NCBI GenBank assembly: GCA_050014595.1
Contig: JBEKDA010000029.1
Coordinates: forward strand, 1 to 64,000
Direction of reading: 5' to 3'
DNA from: PALSA-129 sp050014595
GTDB taxonomy: Bacteria > Acidobacteriota > Terriglobia > Bryobacterales > Bryobacteraceae
Length of the DNA: 64,000 bases
The stretch's first letter is position 1. Each line of letters begins with the position of its first letter. The notes beneath the pieces are model-generated. The model was not told the DNA's origin and made no database searches. It saw nothing but the letters and a program-made list of their open reading frames with translations. Below, piece after piece: positions 8,379 through 15,949 of this stretch. Both the position numbers and the translations under genes were made by a program.

Positions 8379-8645
8379 ATGAATGTCTCTCTCACGCCTG
8401 AGTTGGAAAACTTCGTCAGCGTCAAGGTCGGTTCGGGCCGCTACAATTCAGCCAGCGAAGTCGTCAGGGAAGCCCTGCGACTTCTCGAAGAGCACGACCG
8501 GGCCCGCGCCAGCCAGCTCGCGGAATTCAATCAGGAGCTTGGGCGGCGGCTGGCTTCGTTGGACCGCGGCGAAAAGGTCGATCCCGCAGAATCGCGCGCG
8601 AAGCTTCAGCGAAAATCGCAAGACCGCCGGAAGCTATGTCCGTGA
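8379..8645 (+). CDS. parD: ParD-family antitoxin
   Basis: 88 residues. The N-terminal ribbon-helix-helix reads MNVSLTPELENFVSVKV, followed by SGRYNSASEVVREALRLLEE, the classic ParD pattern. The C-terminal half is charged and would wrap the toxin. ATG 8379 is chosen because the family starts with this strand; the frame is open 54 bp further upstream through the promoter. The 3' end overlaps parE by 10 bp. Family members bind their own promoter and neutralise the gyrase-targeting ParE toxin. Confidence 0.92.
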   Translation: MNVSLTPELENFVSVKVGSGRYNSASEVVREALRLLEEHDRARASQLAEFNQELGRRLASLDRGEKVDPAESRAKLQRKSQDRRKLCP

Positions 8646-8947
8646 CGGGCTATGTTCTCAGCGTTGATGCCGATCTCGACCTTGAGGAAATCTGGGAATA
8701 CATCGCCGCCGACAACATCGATGCTGCCGATCGCTGGATAGTCAAACTGTTTGATGCGTTCGAAGCCCTTGGAAGCGCGCCTGGCATGGGCCATAGGCGC
8801 GAAGACCTCACTGGCTTGCCGGTACTGTTCTGGCCGGTCGGCTCCTACGTGATCATCTATCGTGCCGAATATCGGCCCATTGAAATTGTAGCGGTCACAC
8901 AGGGTTCGCGCGATATCCCCGCCTTCCTGCGCCGCCGTCTGCACTGA
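8636..8947 (+). CDS. parE: ParE-family toxin
   Basis: 103 residues of the RelE/ParE fold: LDLEEIWEYIAADNIDAADRW at the N-terminus, the GMGHRREDL segment, then FWPVGSYVIIYRAEYRPIEIVAV as the beta-sheet core, and the RDIPAFLRRR tail. ParE toxins inhibit DNA gyrase. The start lies inside parD (10-bp overlap), giving coupled translation. Confidence 0.92.
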   Translation: MSVTGYVLSVDADLDLEEIWEYIAADNIDAADRWIVKLFDAFEALGSAPGMGHRREDLTGLPVLFWPVGSYVIIYRAEYRPIEIVAVTQGSRDIPAFLRRRLH

Positions 8948-9084
8948 TATGTGAATAGCTGGTAATGGCTGCCAAGCGGAGGAGGGGGCGGAGACGAATG
9001 AGGGACCAATCAGGGCCGCCGATCAACGCAGATGGTGGCATGGCCGGAATTGTGAAAGACGCCTGCCCATGTGAACAATGATCA

Positions 9085-9109
9085 TGTCACTTGTGACATA
9101 ATTATGTCA
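9085..9109. promoter_or_regulatory. Double overlapping palindromic operator before vapBC
   Basis: Two perfect palindromes overlap: TGTCACTTGTGACA (9085-9098) and TGACATAATTATGTCA (9094-9109). Together they give three TGTCA/TGACA half-sites. The last base is the A of the antitoxin ATG, so a bound antitoxin-toxin complex would block transcription and translation initiation alike. This is typical of ribbon-helix-helix autoregulation. Confidence 0.75.
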
Positions 9110-9339
9110 TGGCAGTGCGAACCACGGTGGACATCCCGGAACCCCTCCACGACAGGCTGCGGGAGCGAGCGGAGAAGTCCGGGACTTCCATCCGGGCGCT
9201 GATCGTCCGCGCAATCGAGCAAACCTACACGGCTGAAGTAAAGGGCGACCGCGTTATGGGGCCGCTGGTGAAGGGACCGGGGAAACTGGGTCCGCGTTTC
9301 CCGGAGGACGAGAACCCGCATGACCTCGTTCTTTCCTGA
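9109..9339 (+). CDS. VapB-like ribbon-helix-helix antitoxin
   Basis: 76 residues; MAVRTTVDIPEPLHDRLRERAEKSGTS is a ribbon-helix-helix start, followed by IRALIVRAIEQ. The tail from residue 45 is proline- and glycine-rich and probably the toxin-binding segment. The start ATG forms the end of the palindromic operator. It overlaps the PIN toxin gene by 20 bp. Confidence 0.85.
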   Translation: MAVRTTVDIPEPLHDRLRERAEKSGTSIRALIVRAIEQTYTAEVKGDRVMGPLVKGPGKLGPRFPEDENPHDLVLS

Positions 9340-9766
9340 CCTCAACGTATGGCTGGCGCTCTCGGTTGCTGGTCACCGGCACAACGGGGAAGCCTGGACC
9401 TGGCTCGGACTGTTGCCGGAGCGGTCGCGGCTGGCTTTCTCGTGGTACACGCAGCTCGGATTGTTGCGGCTCTTGACGAACCCGGCTGTGATGGAGGAAC
9501 ACACGCTGACGCTTGGGAAAGCCTGGGGTGTGTATGACAGGTGGCTGAAGGATCCGCGCGTGGTTTTTTACCCGGAGCCCCGGAATCTGGAGAAGGCGTT
9601 CCGCGAAGTAACGGCGCCGTTCGCCGGAAAGGCGGCCAGCAAGTGGGTGGGAGACTGTTACCTGCTGGCGTGGGCTGTGCAGAGCGATGCGGCCCTGGTG
9701 ACGTTCGACCGGGGGCTGTACGAACTGGCGCGGAAGAGGCCTTGGACGGCGGTGATTCCGGGATAG
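9320..9766 (+). CDS. VapC-like PIN-domain toxin
   Basis: 148 residues. The PIN-domain acidic residues are visible: PDLNVWLAL at the N-terminus, the mid-protein glutamate region (VMEEHTLT), WVGDCYLLAWA and LVTFDRGL at the C-terminus. This TA subgroup (length near 145, FPDLNVWL start) is a Mg-dependent RNase family that cleaves RNA. It follows its antitoxin with a 20-bp overlap. Confidence 0.88.
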   Translation: MTSFFPDLNVWLALSVAGHRHNGEAWTWLGLLPERSRLAFSWYTQLGLLRLLTNPAVMEEHTLTLGKAWGVYDRWLKDPRVVFYPEPRNLEKAFREVTAPFAGKAASKWVGDCYLLAWAVQSDAALVTFDRGLYELARKRPWTAVIPG

Positions 9767-9892
9767 CGGCCAGTGGCATCTGACTGAGCGCTGGTTTCTT
9801 CTCGCTTTATTGTCATCAGTTTTTTCTTGCCCTGCCCGCCGTTTCGTTGGACACTGAAGGTTTAGACCTGACCTAAAGGAGCGGAACAAGAA

Positions 9893-11845
9893 TTGGAAAG
9901 AAACGGCCGCAAGGGCTCGCTGGTCATGGAGCCGACGGAACGCTGGACACCGCAACGCGCCAGCGACCTCTATGATGTCGCCAGTTGGGGCAAGGGGTAT
10001 TTCTCGGTTGGCGACAACGGCCACATCCGCGTGCACCCGGAAAAGGACCCCGCGCGCTCGATCGACCTCAAGGAACTGGTCGATACCCTCGTGCTGCGCG
10101 GCATCGGCCTCCCTATCCTTGTCCGCTTTGCCGATATTCTGAAGCACCGCCTCGGCGAACTGCACAGCGCATTTGGAACCGCCATTGCAGAACATAAATA
10201 CCAGGGCGGCTACTGCTGTGTGTACCCCATCAAGGTGAACCAGCAGCGGCAGGTGGTGGAAGAAGTCCTGGAATTCGGCAAGCCCTTCCATTTTGGGCTG
10301 GAGGCCGGCTCCAAACCCGAGTTGATGGCCGTCATGGCCCTGGCCGACAACGACACTCCCATCATCTGCAACGGCTTCAAGGACGACGAATACATCGAGA
10401 TGGCCATGCTCGCCCAGAAGCTGGGGCGCACCATCGTCCCGGTGGTCGAAAAGTACACCGAGTTGCGCCTGATCCTCAAGTACAGCCAGCGGGTGGGTGT
10501 GCGACCGCGCATGGGGCTGCGCGTGAAGCTGGCCAGCCGCGGTTCCGGCAAGTGGAAATCGTCGGGCGGTTACCGCTCCAAGTTCGGTTTGTCGGCCACG
10601 GAAGCCATGCGCGCACTGCAGGAGCTGAAGGACGCCGGCATGGCCGATTGCCTCAACCTGCTGCACTTCCACCTGGGCAGCCAGATCACCAACATCCGCC
10701 AGATCAAAGGCGCGGTGAACGAAGCCGTGCGCGTCTACGTCGATCTCGCCCGGGCCGGCGCCGGCCTGCAGTTCCTCGATGTCGGCGGTGGCCTGGGCAT
10801 CGATTACGACGGCTCCCAGACGGATTTCGAATCCAGCGTCAACTACACTCTGCAGGAATACGCCAACGACATCATCTACCACGTCCAGAACGTCTGCGAC
10901 GAGGTCAACGTGGCGCACCCCACCATCATCACCGAGAGTGGCCGCGCCATTGCCGCGTATCACAGCGCGCTGGTCTTCAACGTCCTCGGAGTCGCCGGCA
11001 TGGGCGATACCGATTCCGGTGTCGCGCCCGAAACGCCCCCCGACGCCGAGCAGCCCCTCATCGACCTGCAGGAGACGCACCGCGGCCTCTCCGCCAAGAA
11101 CCTGCTCGAAAGCTATCACGACGCGCAGCAGGCCCTCGACCAGGCCCTCAACCTGTTCAGCCTCGGCTATCTTTCGCTCGAACAGCGCTGCGTCGCCGAG
11201 AATCTCTACTGGGCGATCTCGCGCAAAATCCAGAGCCAGGCGCGGCAACTCGACTATTTCCCCGAAGAGTTGGAAGGCATTGACGCCATGCTCTCCGACA
11301 CCTACTTCTGCAACTTTTCGCTCTTCCAGAGCATGCCCGATAGCTGGGCCATCAAGCAGCTCTTTCCCATCATGCCCATCCACCGGCTGGAAGAGGAACC
11401 CACGCGCCCGGCCGTGCTCGGCGACATCACCTGCGATTCCGACGGCAAGGTGGACGCCTTCATCGACCGGCGCGACGTCAAGCGCACCCTGCTGCTCCAC
11501 ACGTTCAACGGCGGCGATTATTACCTCGGCGCTTTTCTGTTGGGCGCGTACCAGGAAATCCTGGGCGATCTGCACAACCTGTTCGGCGATACCAACGCGG
11601 TGCACGTCCGTTTGGGACCCGCCGGCGACGTGATCCTCGATTCCGTGATCAAGGGCGATACCGTCCGCGAGGTCTTGAACTACGTGCAGTTCTCAGCCGA
11701 CAGCCTGGTGCAAACCCTGCGCAAGGACGTCGAAACCTCGCTTCGCGAAGGGCGCCTGACCTATGAAGAGAGCGGCGCGCTGCTGAAGTTTTACGAAGAG
11801 GGGCTGCACGGCTACACGTACCTCGAAGACGTGCACGAGCAGTAG
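9893..11845 (+). CDS. speA: Biosynthetic arginine decarboxylase
   Basis: 650 residues, the length of SpeA. It is a PLP fold-type III enzyme: the lysine that binds PLP is K114 in YPIKVNQQRQVVEE, followed by FGLEAGSKPEL. HFHLGSQITN and DVGGGLGIDYDG are further active-site segments. It makes agmatine from arginine for polyamine synthesis. The start is TTG 9893 with an AAAGGAG 12 nt before it; an alternative is ATG 9926, which lacks a ribosome binding site. It stands alone, with a T-rich stretch about 70 bp upstream. Confidence 0.95.
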   Translation: MERNGRKGSLVMEPTERWTPQRASDLYDVASWGKGYFSVGDNGHIRVHPEKDPARSIDLKELVDTLVLRGIGLPILVRFADILKHRLGELHSAFGTAIAEHKYQGGYCCVYPIKVNQQRQVVEEVLEFGKPFHFGLEAGSKPELMAVMALADNDTPIICNGFKDDEYIEMAMLAQKLGRTIVPVVEKYTELRLILKYSQRVGVRPRMGLRVKLASRGSGKWKSSGGYRSKFGLSATEAMRALQELKDAGMADCLNLLHFHLGSQITNIRQIKGAVNEAVRVYVDLARAGAGLQFLDVGGGLGIDYDGSQTDFESSVNYTLQEYANDIIYHVQNVCDEVNVAHPTIITESGRAIAAYHSALVFNVLGVAGMGDTDSGVAPETPPDAEQPLIDLQETHRGLSAKNLLESYHDAQQALDQALNLFSLGYLSLEQRCVAENLYWAISRKIQSQARQLDYFPEELEGIDAMLSDTYFCNFSLFQSMPDSWAIKQLFPIMPIHRLEEEPTRPAVLGDITCDSDGKVDAFIDRRDVKRTLLLHTFNGGDYYLGAFLLGAYQEILGDLHNLFGDTNAVHVRLGPAGDVILDSVIKGDTVREVLNYVQFSADSLVQTLRKDVETSLREGRLTYEESGALLKFYEEGLHGYTYLEDVHEQ

Positions 11846-11857
11846 GGCACGGGCTTC

Positions 11858-12307
11858 CTACGCAAGCCCGAATTCTTCGGGGCGGCGTTGGAAGGGATCC
11901 ACGACGGTGATATCGCCGAATCGCTGGCCGGCCTGAAAGTCCTCACTCAACAGATAAGTGCAGTCGGCGGCTTCGGTCGATGCGAGGATGAGGCTGTCCC
12001 AATAAGGTAAGCCGGCCTTGTCCATCCAGTGCCAGGCTCGTTCAATGACACCAAGCCCAAACCCGACTGGTTCCCACAGCGCCAGCGATCGCGCTTCGGC
12101 CCGTAAACCCGCGGGCTCCCGGTGCAATTTCCGAGTTGCGTTGGAGTAGAACTCGTTTACGACCTGCCAACTGATCCGGCCGGCTTGGTTGTGCCAAAGA
12201 AGCTTCATCCAGTGGCTGGCCCTTCGCTGTTTTGCCGGATCTGCCGGGTCCAGCGAGTAGAGCAGGACGTTTGTGTCAACGAAGAATCGCTTACCTCCGC
12301 CGCTCAT
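11858..12307 (-). CDS. VapC-like PIN-domain toxin
   Basis: 149 residues. FFVDTNVLLYSLD carries the first catalytic aspartate, followed by the glutamate in VVNEFYSNA and the C-terminal LPYWDSLILASTEAADCTYLLSEDF with the remaining aspartates. This is a standard VapC ribonuclease toxin. Its start overlaps the antitoxin 3' end by 17 bp. Its 3' end lies 12 bp from the end of speA, convergent with it. Confidence 0.9.
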   Translation of the reverse strand: MSGGGKRFFVDTNVLLYSLDPADPAKQRRASHWMKLLWHNQAGRISWQVVNEFYSNATRKLHREPAGLRAEARSLALWEPVGFGLGVIERAWHWMDKAGLPYWDSLILASTEAADCTYLLSEDFQAGQRFGDITVVDPFQRRPEEFGLA

Positions 12308-12527
12308 TGGCTTCTTCCCGGGTCATTCGGTGCGCCGCGTCGATTCCCGGAATCGGCTTGATCTTCTTCCACTTCTCGAACGCAAGCCAGTATGCATCCG
12401 TTCTCCGCATTTGATCCTCAAGCATGCGCCCGACCAGCTTGGAGACGGAGGTGTCCTCGTCGGCCGCTTTCTTTCGAGCCCAGCGCGCGGCTTCTTCGCT
12501 GACTGTGATGGTAATGTTTCTCAACAC
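12291..12527 (-). CDS. VapB-like antitoxin
   Basis: 78 residues from GTG 12527. LRNITITVSEEAARWARKKAADEDTSVSKLVG is a ribbon-helix-helix N-terminus, followed by a charged toxin-binding tail ending in RREEANERRR-like sequence. No ATG is available near this position, and the GTG lies inside the 31-bp palindrome at 12524-12554. An in-frame TTG at 12524 is the alternative. It precedes its PIN toxin with a 17-bp overlap. Confidence 0.85.
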   Translation of the reverse strand: MLRNITITVSEEAARWARKKAADEDTSVSKLVGRMLEDQMRRTDAYWLAFEKWKKIKPIPGIDAAHRMTREEANERRR

Positions 12528-12554
12528 AAAATCAGTGTAACACGAATTTTGTGT
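12524..12554. promoter_or_regulatory. 31-bp near-perfect palindromic operator of the VapBC pair
   Basis: Outer arms ACACAAAAT (12524-12532) and ATTTTGTGT (12546-12554) and inner arms GTGT/ACAC (12535-12538, 12540-12543) share one centre at 12539. The operator covers the antitoxin start codon. The symmetry strongly suggests binding of a dimer-of-dimers antitoxin complex. Confidence 0.75.
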
Positions 12555-12564
12555 GATTGCCGTT

Positions 12565-14289
12565 TCACCGCACATCCTCGAACATCGGCTTCTCCTCCCG
12601 GTACGGCGTCAGCCGCACCGGCATCGCGTCCGGCTCCAGCAACCACGCCCTCCGGTCAGGATAATAGGCCCGCAGTTTCTCGTTTTCCGTTCCCAGGTCC
12701 AGCGCCATCACCACCGGCGCGCTATCGATATCGGCCGCATTGTGAATCCATTCGTGATACCGGTGCAGTTCGCCATAGCGCACGAAGACCAGCTTTTTCC
12801 CGGGCAGCTCCGCGAGCCGGTGTTCGATGCCCGCGCGGCCTTCGGGATCGCCCAAGTTCACGAAATCCCAGGTCTCGTACGGCCGCATGGCCAGGAAGAT
12901 GTCCTTGTCTGCCAGGGCGTGCAATCCGTACCAGAATAGAAAATGCGCTCCCGCCAGCAACACCACCAGTCGTCCCGCTTCCGGACTGATCCGGCTCAAT
13001 CGTTCCAGTCCGGTCACCGCCATCAGGATGAACAGACACGCCACGCCCGCCACGTACTGCGGGAAAAAGTAGGGGTAAAAGTTGGTGCCCAGGCTGAACA
13101 GGAGAACCGTCCCAGCCGCCCACGCGAATCGGAATTCCCGCAACGCCGGCAGGAAGAACGCCAACGCCAGGTAGAGCGGGGCCACAACAAAGAAACGGTA
13201 GAAGCGCACGCGCGTGCCCCAGCGCTCCAGGTATCGGCCCACCGTTTCCGGATCGTCGCCGTGCTCCGCCGCCTGGCCTTCGGCGGTCAGTCTCTGTTGC
13301 GTGGTCAACTCGCGATGCGGCACGGCGTTCGACTGCCACGTGAACGTGGTCGGCACGCCGTATTGATAGCGGCTCTGGGCGTAGGGAATGGTGGTCCAGC
13401 TTCCGGTCACGGCTTTCGCCTGCAGCAGGGTAAACGCCATGGCCGGGAGCATCGTCAGCGCCGCCACCGGCGCAATCCGCGCGAGCCCGTGCCACGCCGC
13501 GGGACGCACCAGGAAGACCGCCGCGCTGAGGCACAGGAAAATCGATTCGTAAGGCCGTGTGAGCAGGTGCATCCCCAGCCCTGCGCCCAGCAGGATCGCG
13601 TCCCGCCGCCGTGGCTCCTTCTTCAATCGCGGCAGCGCGCCGAACACCAGGCAGCCCGCCGCCGCCGTCACCGCGCCGCCCCAGTAAATATTCATCCACT
13701 CGTTGAGCGGCCCGAATTCGCATACCGCCAGCAGCCCACCCACCAGCGCCCAGCCCGGCGTGGTCCACCCGCGCAGCATCCAATAACACAGTGCGCAGAA
13801 TGCCCCCGCGCCCAGCAGCACGCCAGCCCACGGATGGCCGAACACCATCCATCCCAGCGCCAGCACCAGCCCCTGTCCGGCGGGATAGATGGAACTGTAT
13901 TTGGGCTCCTGCAGCACGAACACCGTCTCGAAAAACCGGTGCATCGGATGCATCGGATTGGCCAGGCGGAAGTGCCGCAGCGTATCGGCCAGCAGCAGGT
14001 ACCCATAGTCGTCGGCCCCGCCCGGGACCGGCGCCGGGAACTTCGGCAGCAGCGCCAACCGCAGCGCGAGCGGCGTCACGAAGAGCAGCAGCATGACCCA
14101 ACCGGTCTTCTCCGCGAACCGCGCCGCCGCCGGCCCCAGTCCGGCGCGCGCCACCATCAGCAGGATCAGCAGGCACACCAGCGCCAGTTCCAGGAAGTCG
14201 CTCGCCCCGAACCCGAGCGGGTTGTGCATCGGCAGGAACGAGCGAAACCAGTCGAAAAGGAACATGCCAGACTCCATTGTCACAGACAC
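12565..14289 (-). CDS. Polytopic membrane protein, glycosyltransferase-like
   Basis: 574 residues with about ten hydrophobic segments from residue 30 to about 470, then a soluble C-terminal domain of about 100 residues. A large periplasmic loop after the second segment carries GGADDYGYLLLADTL; acidic DD motifs at this place are typical of GT-C (PMT/ArnT-like) glycosyltransferases. HLLTRPYESI and an IYPAGQ segment also fit that topology. I cannot name donor or acceptor. The start is GTG 14289 as read, with ATG (M5) as an alternative. It is transcribed divergently from the isomerase-like gene with only about 50 bp between. Confidence 0.65.
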   Translation of the reverse strand: MSVTMESGMFLFDWFRSFLPMHNPLGFGASDFLELALVCLLILLMVARAGLGPAAARFAEKTGWVMLLLFVTPLALRLALLPKFPAPVPGGADDYGYLLLADTLRHFRLANPMHPMHRFFETVFVLQEPKYSSIYPAGQGLVLALGWMVFGHPWAGVLLGAGAFCALCYWMLRGWTTPGWALVGGLLAVCEFGPLNEWMNIYWGGAVTAAAGCLVFGALPRLKKEPRRRDAILLGAGLGMHLLTRPYESIFLCLSAAVFLVRPAAWHGLARIAPVAALTMLPAMAFTLLQAKAVTGSWTTIPYAQSRYQYGVPTTFTWQSNAVPHRELTTQQRLTAEGQAAEHGDDPETVGRYLERWGTRVRFYRFFVVAPLYLALAFFLPALREFRFAWAAGTVLLFSLGTNFYPYFFPQYVAGVACLFILMAVTGLERLSRISPEAGRLVVLLAGAHFLFWYGLHALADKDIFLAMRPYETWDFVNLGDPEGRAGIEHRLAELPGKKLVFVRYGELHRYHEWIHNAADIDSAPVVMALDLGTENEKLRAYYPDRRAWLLEPDAMPVRLTPYREEKPMFEDVR

Positions 14290-14340
14290 TTCGCAACAGC
14301 AGGCGTGCCACCGGCGGCTGTGCGCGTGTACAATACCGCT

Positions 14341-15783
14341 TTGCGGACCTCAACCAGCTCCTATGTCACCCGGATCGGCCTGTTTGGCATCGGACTCCGG
14401 GCATATTGGCAGCAGTTCCCCGGCCTGGAGGAACGCCTCCAAGGCTACCTGCGCCAAGTGGCCGAACGGCTCGGCGCCATGCACGTCGAGGTGGTCGACC
14501 TCGGCTTGATCGACACTCCCGAAAAGGCCCTCGAAGCCGGCCACCGCTTCCGCCAGGCCGATGTCGATCTCATCTTTCTCTACGTCACCACCTATGCGCT
14601 CTCTTCCACGGTCCTGCCGGTGGTGCGCCGCGCGCGCGTGCCGGTCATCGTCCTCAGCCTGGCGCCCGCCGCCGCCATCGATTACGCCGCTTTCAATAGC
14701 ATGGGCGACCGCACCCGCATGACCGGCGAGTTTCTGGCCTGGTGCCAGGCCTGTTCCGTCCCGGAAATCGCCAACGTCTTTCAGCGCTGCCGCATCCCCT
14801 TCCGCCAGGTCACCGGCATGCTCGAAGACGACCCCGCCGCCTGGACCGAGATCGCCGGCTGGGTCTCCGCCGCGCGCGTCTCGACCGTCATGGAGCACAA
14901 CCGCCTCGGCGTCATGGGCCATTATTACGGTGGCATGCTCGATATCTATACCGACCTCACGCTCGAATGCGCCACCTTCGGCGGCCACATCGAGATGATC
15001 GAAGTCGAAGAACTGGCGGCTTTGCGCGCCGCAGCCAGCGACTCCGCAATCGAGCGGCGGCTCGCCGAATTCGCCGAGACCTTCGATATACAGCCGGACT
15101 GCCCGCCTGAAGACCTGGCGCAAGCCGCACGAACTTCCGTGGCCCTCGATCGCCTGGTGGAAGCCCACGGCCTCACGGCGCTGGCTTATTTCTACAGCGG
15201 TGCCGGCAATCCCGCCAACCAGGACGCCATCAGCTCCATCATCCTCGGCAACAGCCTGCTCACCGCCCGCGGCATCGCCGTCGCCGGCGAGCTGGAGATC
15301 AAGAACGTGCAGGCCATGAAGATTATGGACGCCTTCGGCGCGGGCGGCTCGTTCACCGAATTCTACGCCATGGATTTCCGTGACGACCTGGTGCTCATGG
15401 GCCACGACGGCCCGGGCCATGTCTTGATCGCCCAGGGAAAAACCAAAGTCCGCCCGCTTTCCGTCTACCACGGCAAGGTGGGCCGCGGCCTTTCCGTCGA
15501 GATGTCCGTGAAGCACGGACCGGTGACGCTGCTCTCGGTGACGGAGTCCGCTCACGGCAAGTTGAAGCTGCTCGCCGCCGAAGGTGAATCGGTCCCCGGA
15601 CCCATTCTGGAGATCGGCAACACCAACAGCCGCTATCGGTTCCCCATCGGAGCGCGCCGCTTCGTCACCGAATGGGCCGCCCATGGCCCTGCCCACCACT
15701 GCGCGGCGGGCGTCGGACACATCGCCGCCAAGATCGAGAAGCTGGCCAGCCTCCTGGAGATGGAATTCTCGCGGGTCTGCTGA
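14341..15783 (+). CDS. L-fucose/L-arabinose isomerase-like protein
   Basis: About 480 residues. An N-terminal Rossmann-like domain (RIGLFGIGLRAYWQQFPGLEERL) is followed by a middle domain and a C-terminal beta-domain. MGHYYGGMLDIYTDLT and the FYSGAGNPANQDAIS stretch resemble the sugar and metal-binding regions of the fucose/arabinose isomerase superfamily. The substrate cannot be told. The frame is open far upstream, but that part is antisense to the membrane protein. Start candidates are TTG 14341 and GTG 14320. A TACAAT at 14329-14334 lies 6 nt before TTG 14341, which would make the transcript leaderless. Confidence 0.75.
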   Translation: MRTSTSSYVTRIGLFGIGLRAYWQQFPGLEERLQGYLRQVAERLGAMHVEVVDLGLIDTPEKALEAGHRFRQADVDLIFLYVTTYALSSTVLPVVRRARVPVIVLSLAPAAAIDYAAFNSMGDRTRMTGEFLAWCQACSVPEIANVFQRCRIPFRQVTGMLEDDPAAWTEIAGWVSAARVSTVMEHNRLGVMGHYYGGMLDIYTDLTLECATFGGHIEMIEVEELAALRAAASDSAIERRLAEFAETFDIQPDCPPEDLAQAARTSVALDRLVEAHGLTALAYFYSGAGNPANQDAISSIILGNSLLTARGIAVAGELEIKNVQAMKIMDAFGAGGSFTEFYAMDFRDDLVLMGHDGPGHVLIAQGKTKVRPLSVYHGKVGRGLSVEMSVKHGPVTLLSVTESAHGKLKLLAAEGESVPGPILEIGNTNSRYRFPIGARRFVTEWAAHGPAHHCAAGVGHIAAKIEKLASLLEMEFSRVC

Positions 15784-15801
15784 AGGGAATGAGAAGACAG
15801 G

Positions 15802-15945
15802 AGTCAGGAGTCAGGAGTCAGAATGACAACCGCTCCGGCTTGCGCTTTGGGCTCAAGGAATCTTGGCGCACGACTTAGCACGTCCCGTTGGTCATCGCCT
15901 TCTCGCACCGCGAATATTTTCATTCTGACTCCTGACTCCTGACTT
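15802..15945. repeat. 25-bp inverted repeat made of tandem GTCAGGA units
   Basis: The left arm (15802-15826) contains the 8-base unit AGTCAGGA in tandem and ends in CAGAATGA. The right arm (15921-15945) is its exact reverse complement. The 94-bp spacer has no ORF of note. This 166-bp gap between the isomerase-like gene and the convergent GH31 gene holds nothing else. Confidence 0.6.
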
Positions 15946-15949
15946 CTGA

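Noticed and set aside
9254..11605. 783-codon open frame on the minus strand
   Set aside because: It is antisense to speA, whose motifs are clear; high-GC genes create long open shadows. Its sequence is low in complexity and has no domain.
12943..14340. Long upstream extension of the isomerase-like gene
   Set aside because: This part is antisense to the membrane protein gene and has shadow composition; the family-like sequence begins only near 14341.
15800..15826. Tandem GTCAGGA units as a possible CRISPR array
   Set aside because: The units are adjacent without spacers, only 7-8 bp long, and mirrored at 15921-15945; no cas genes are in the window.
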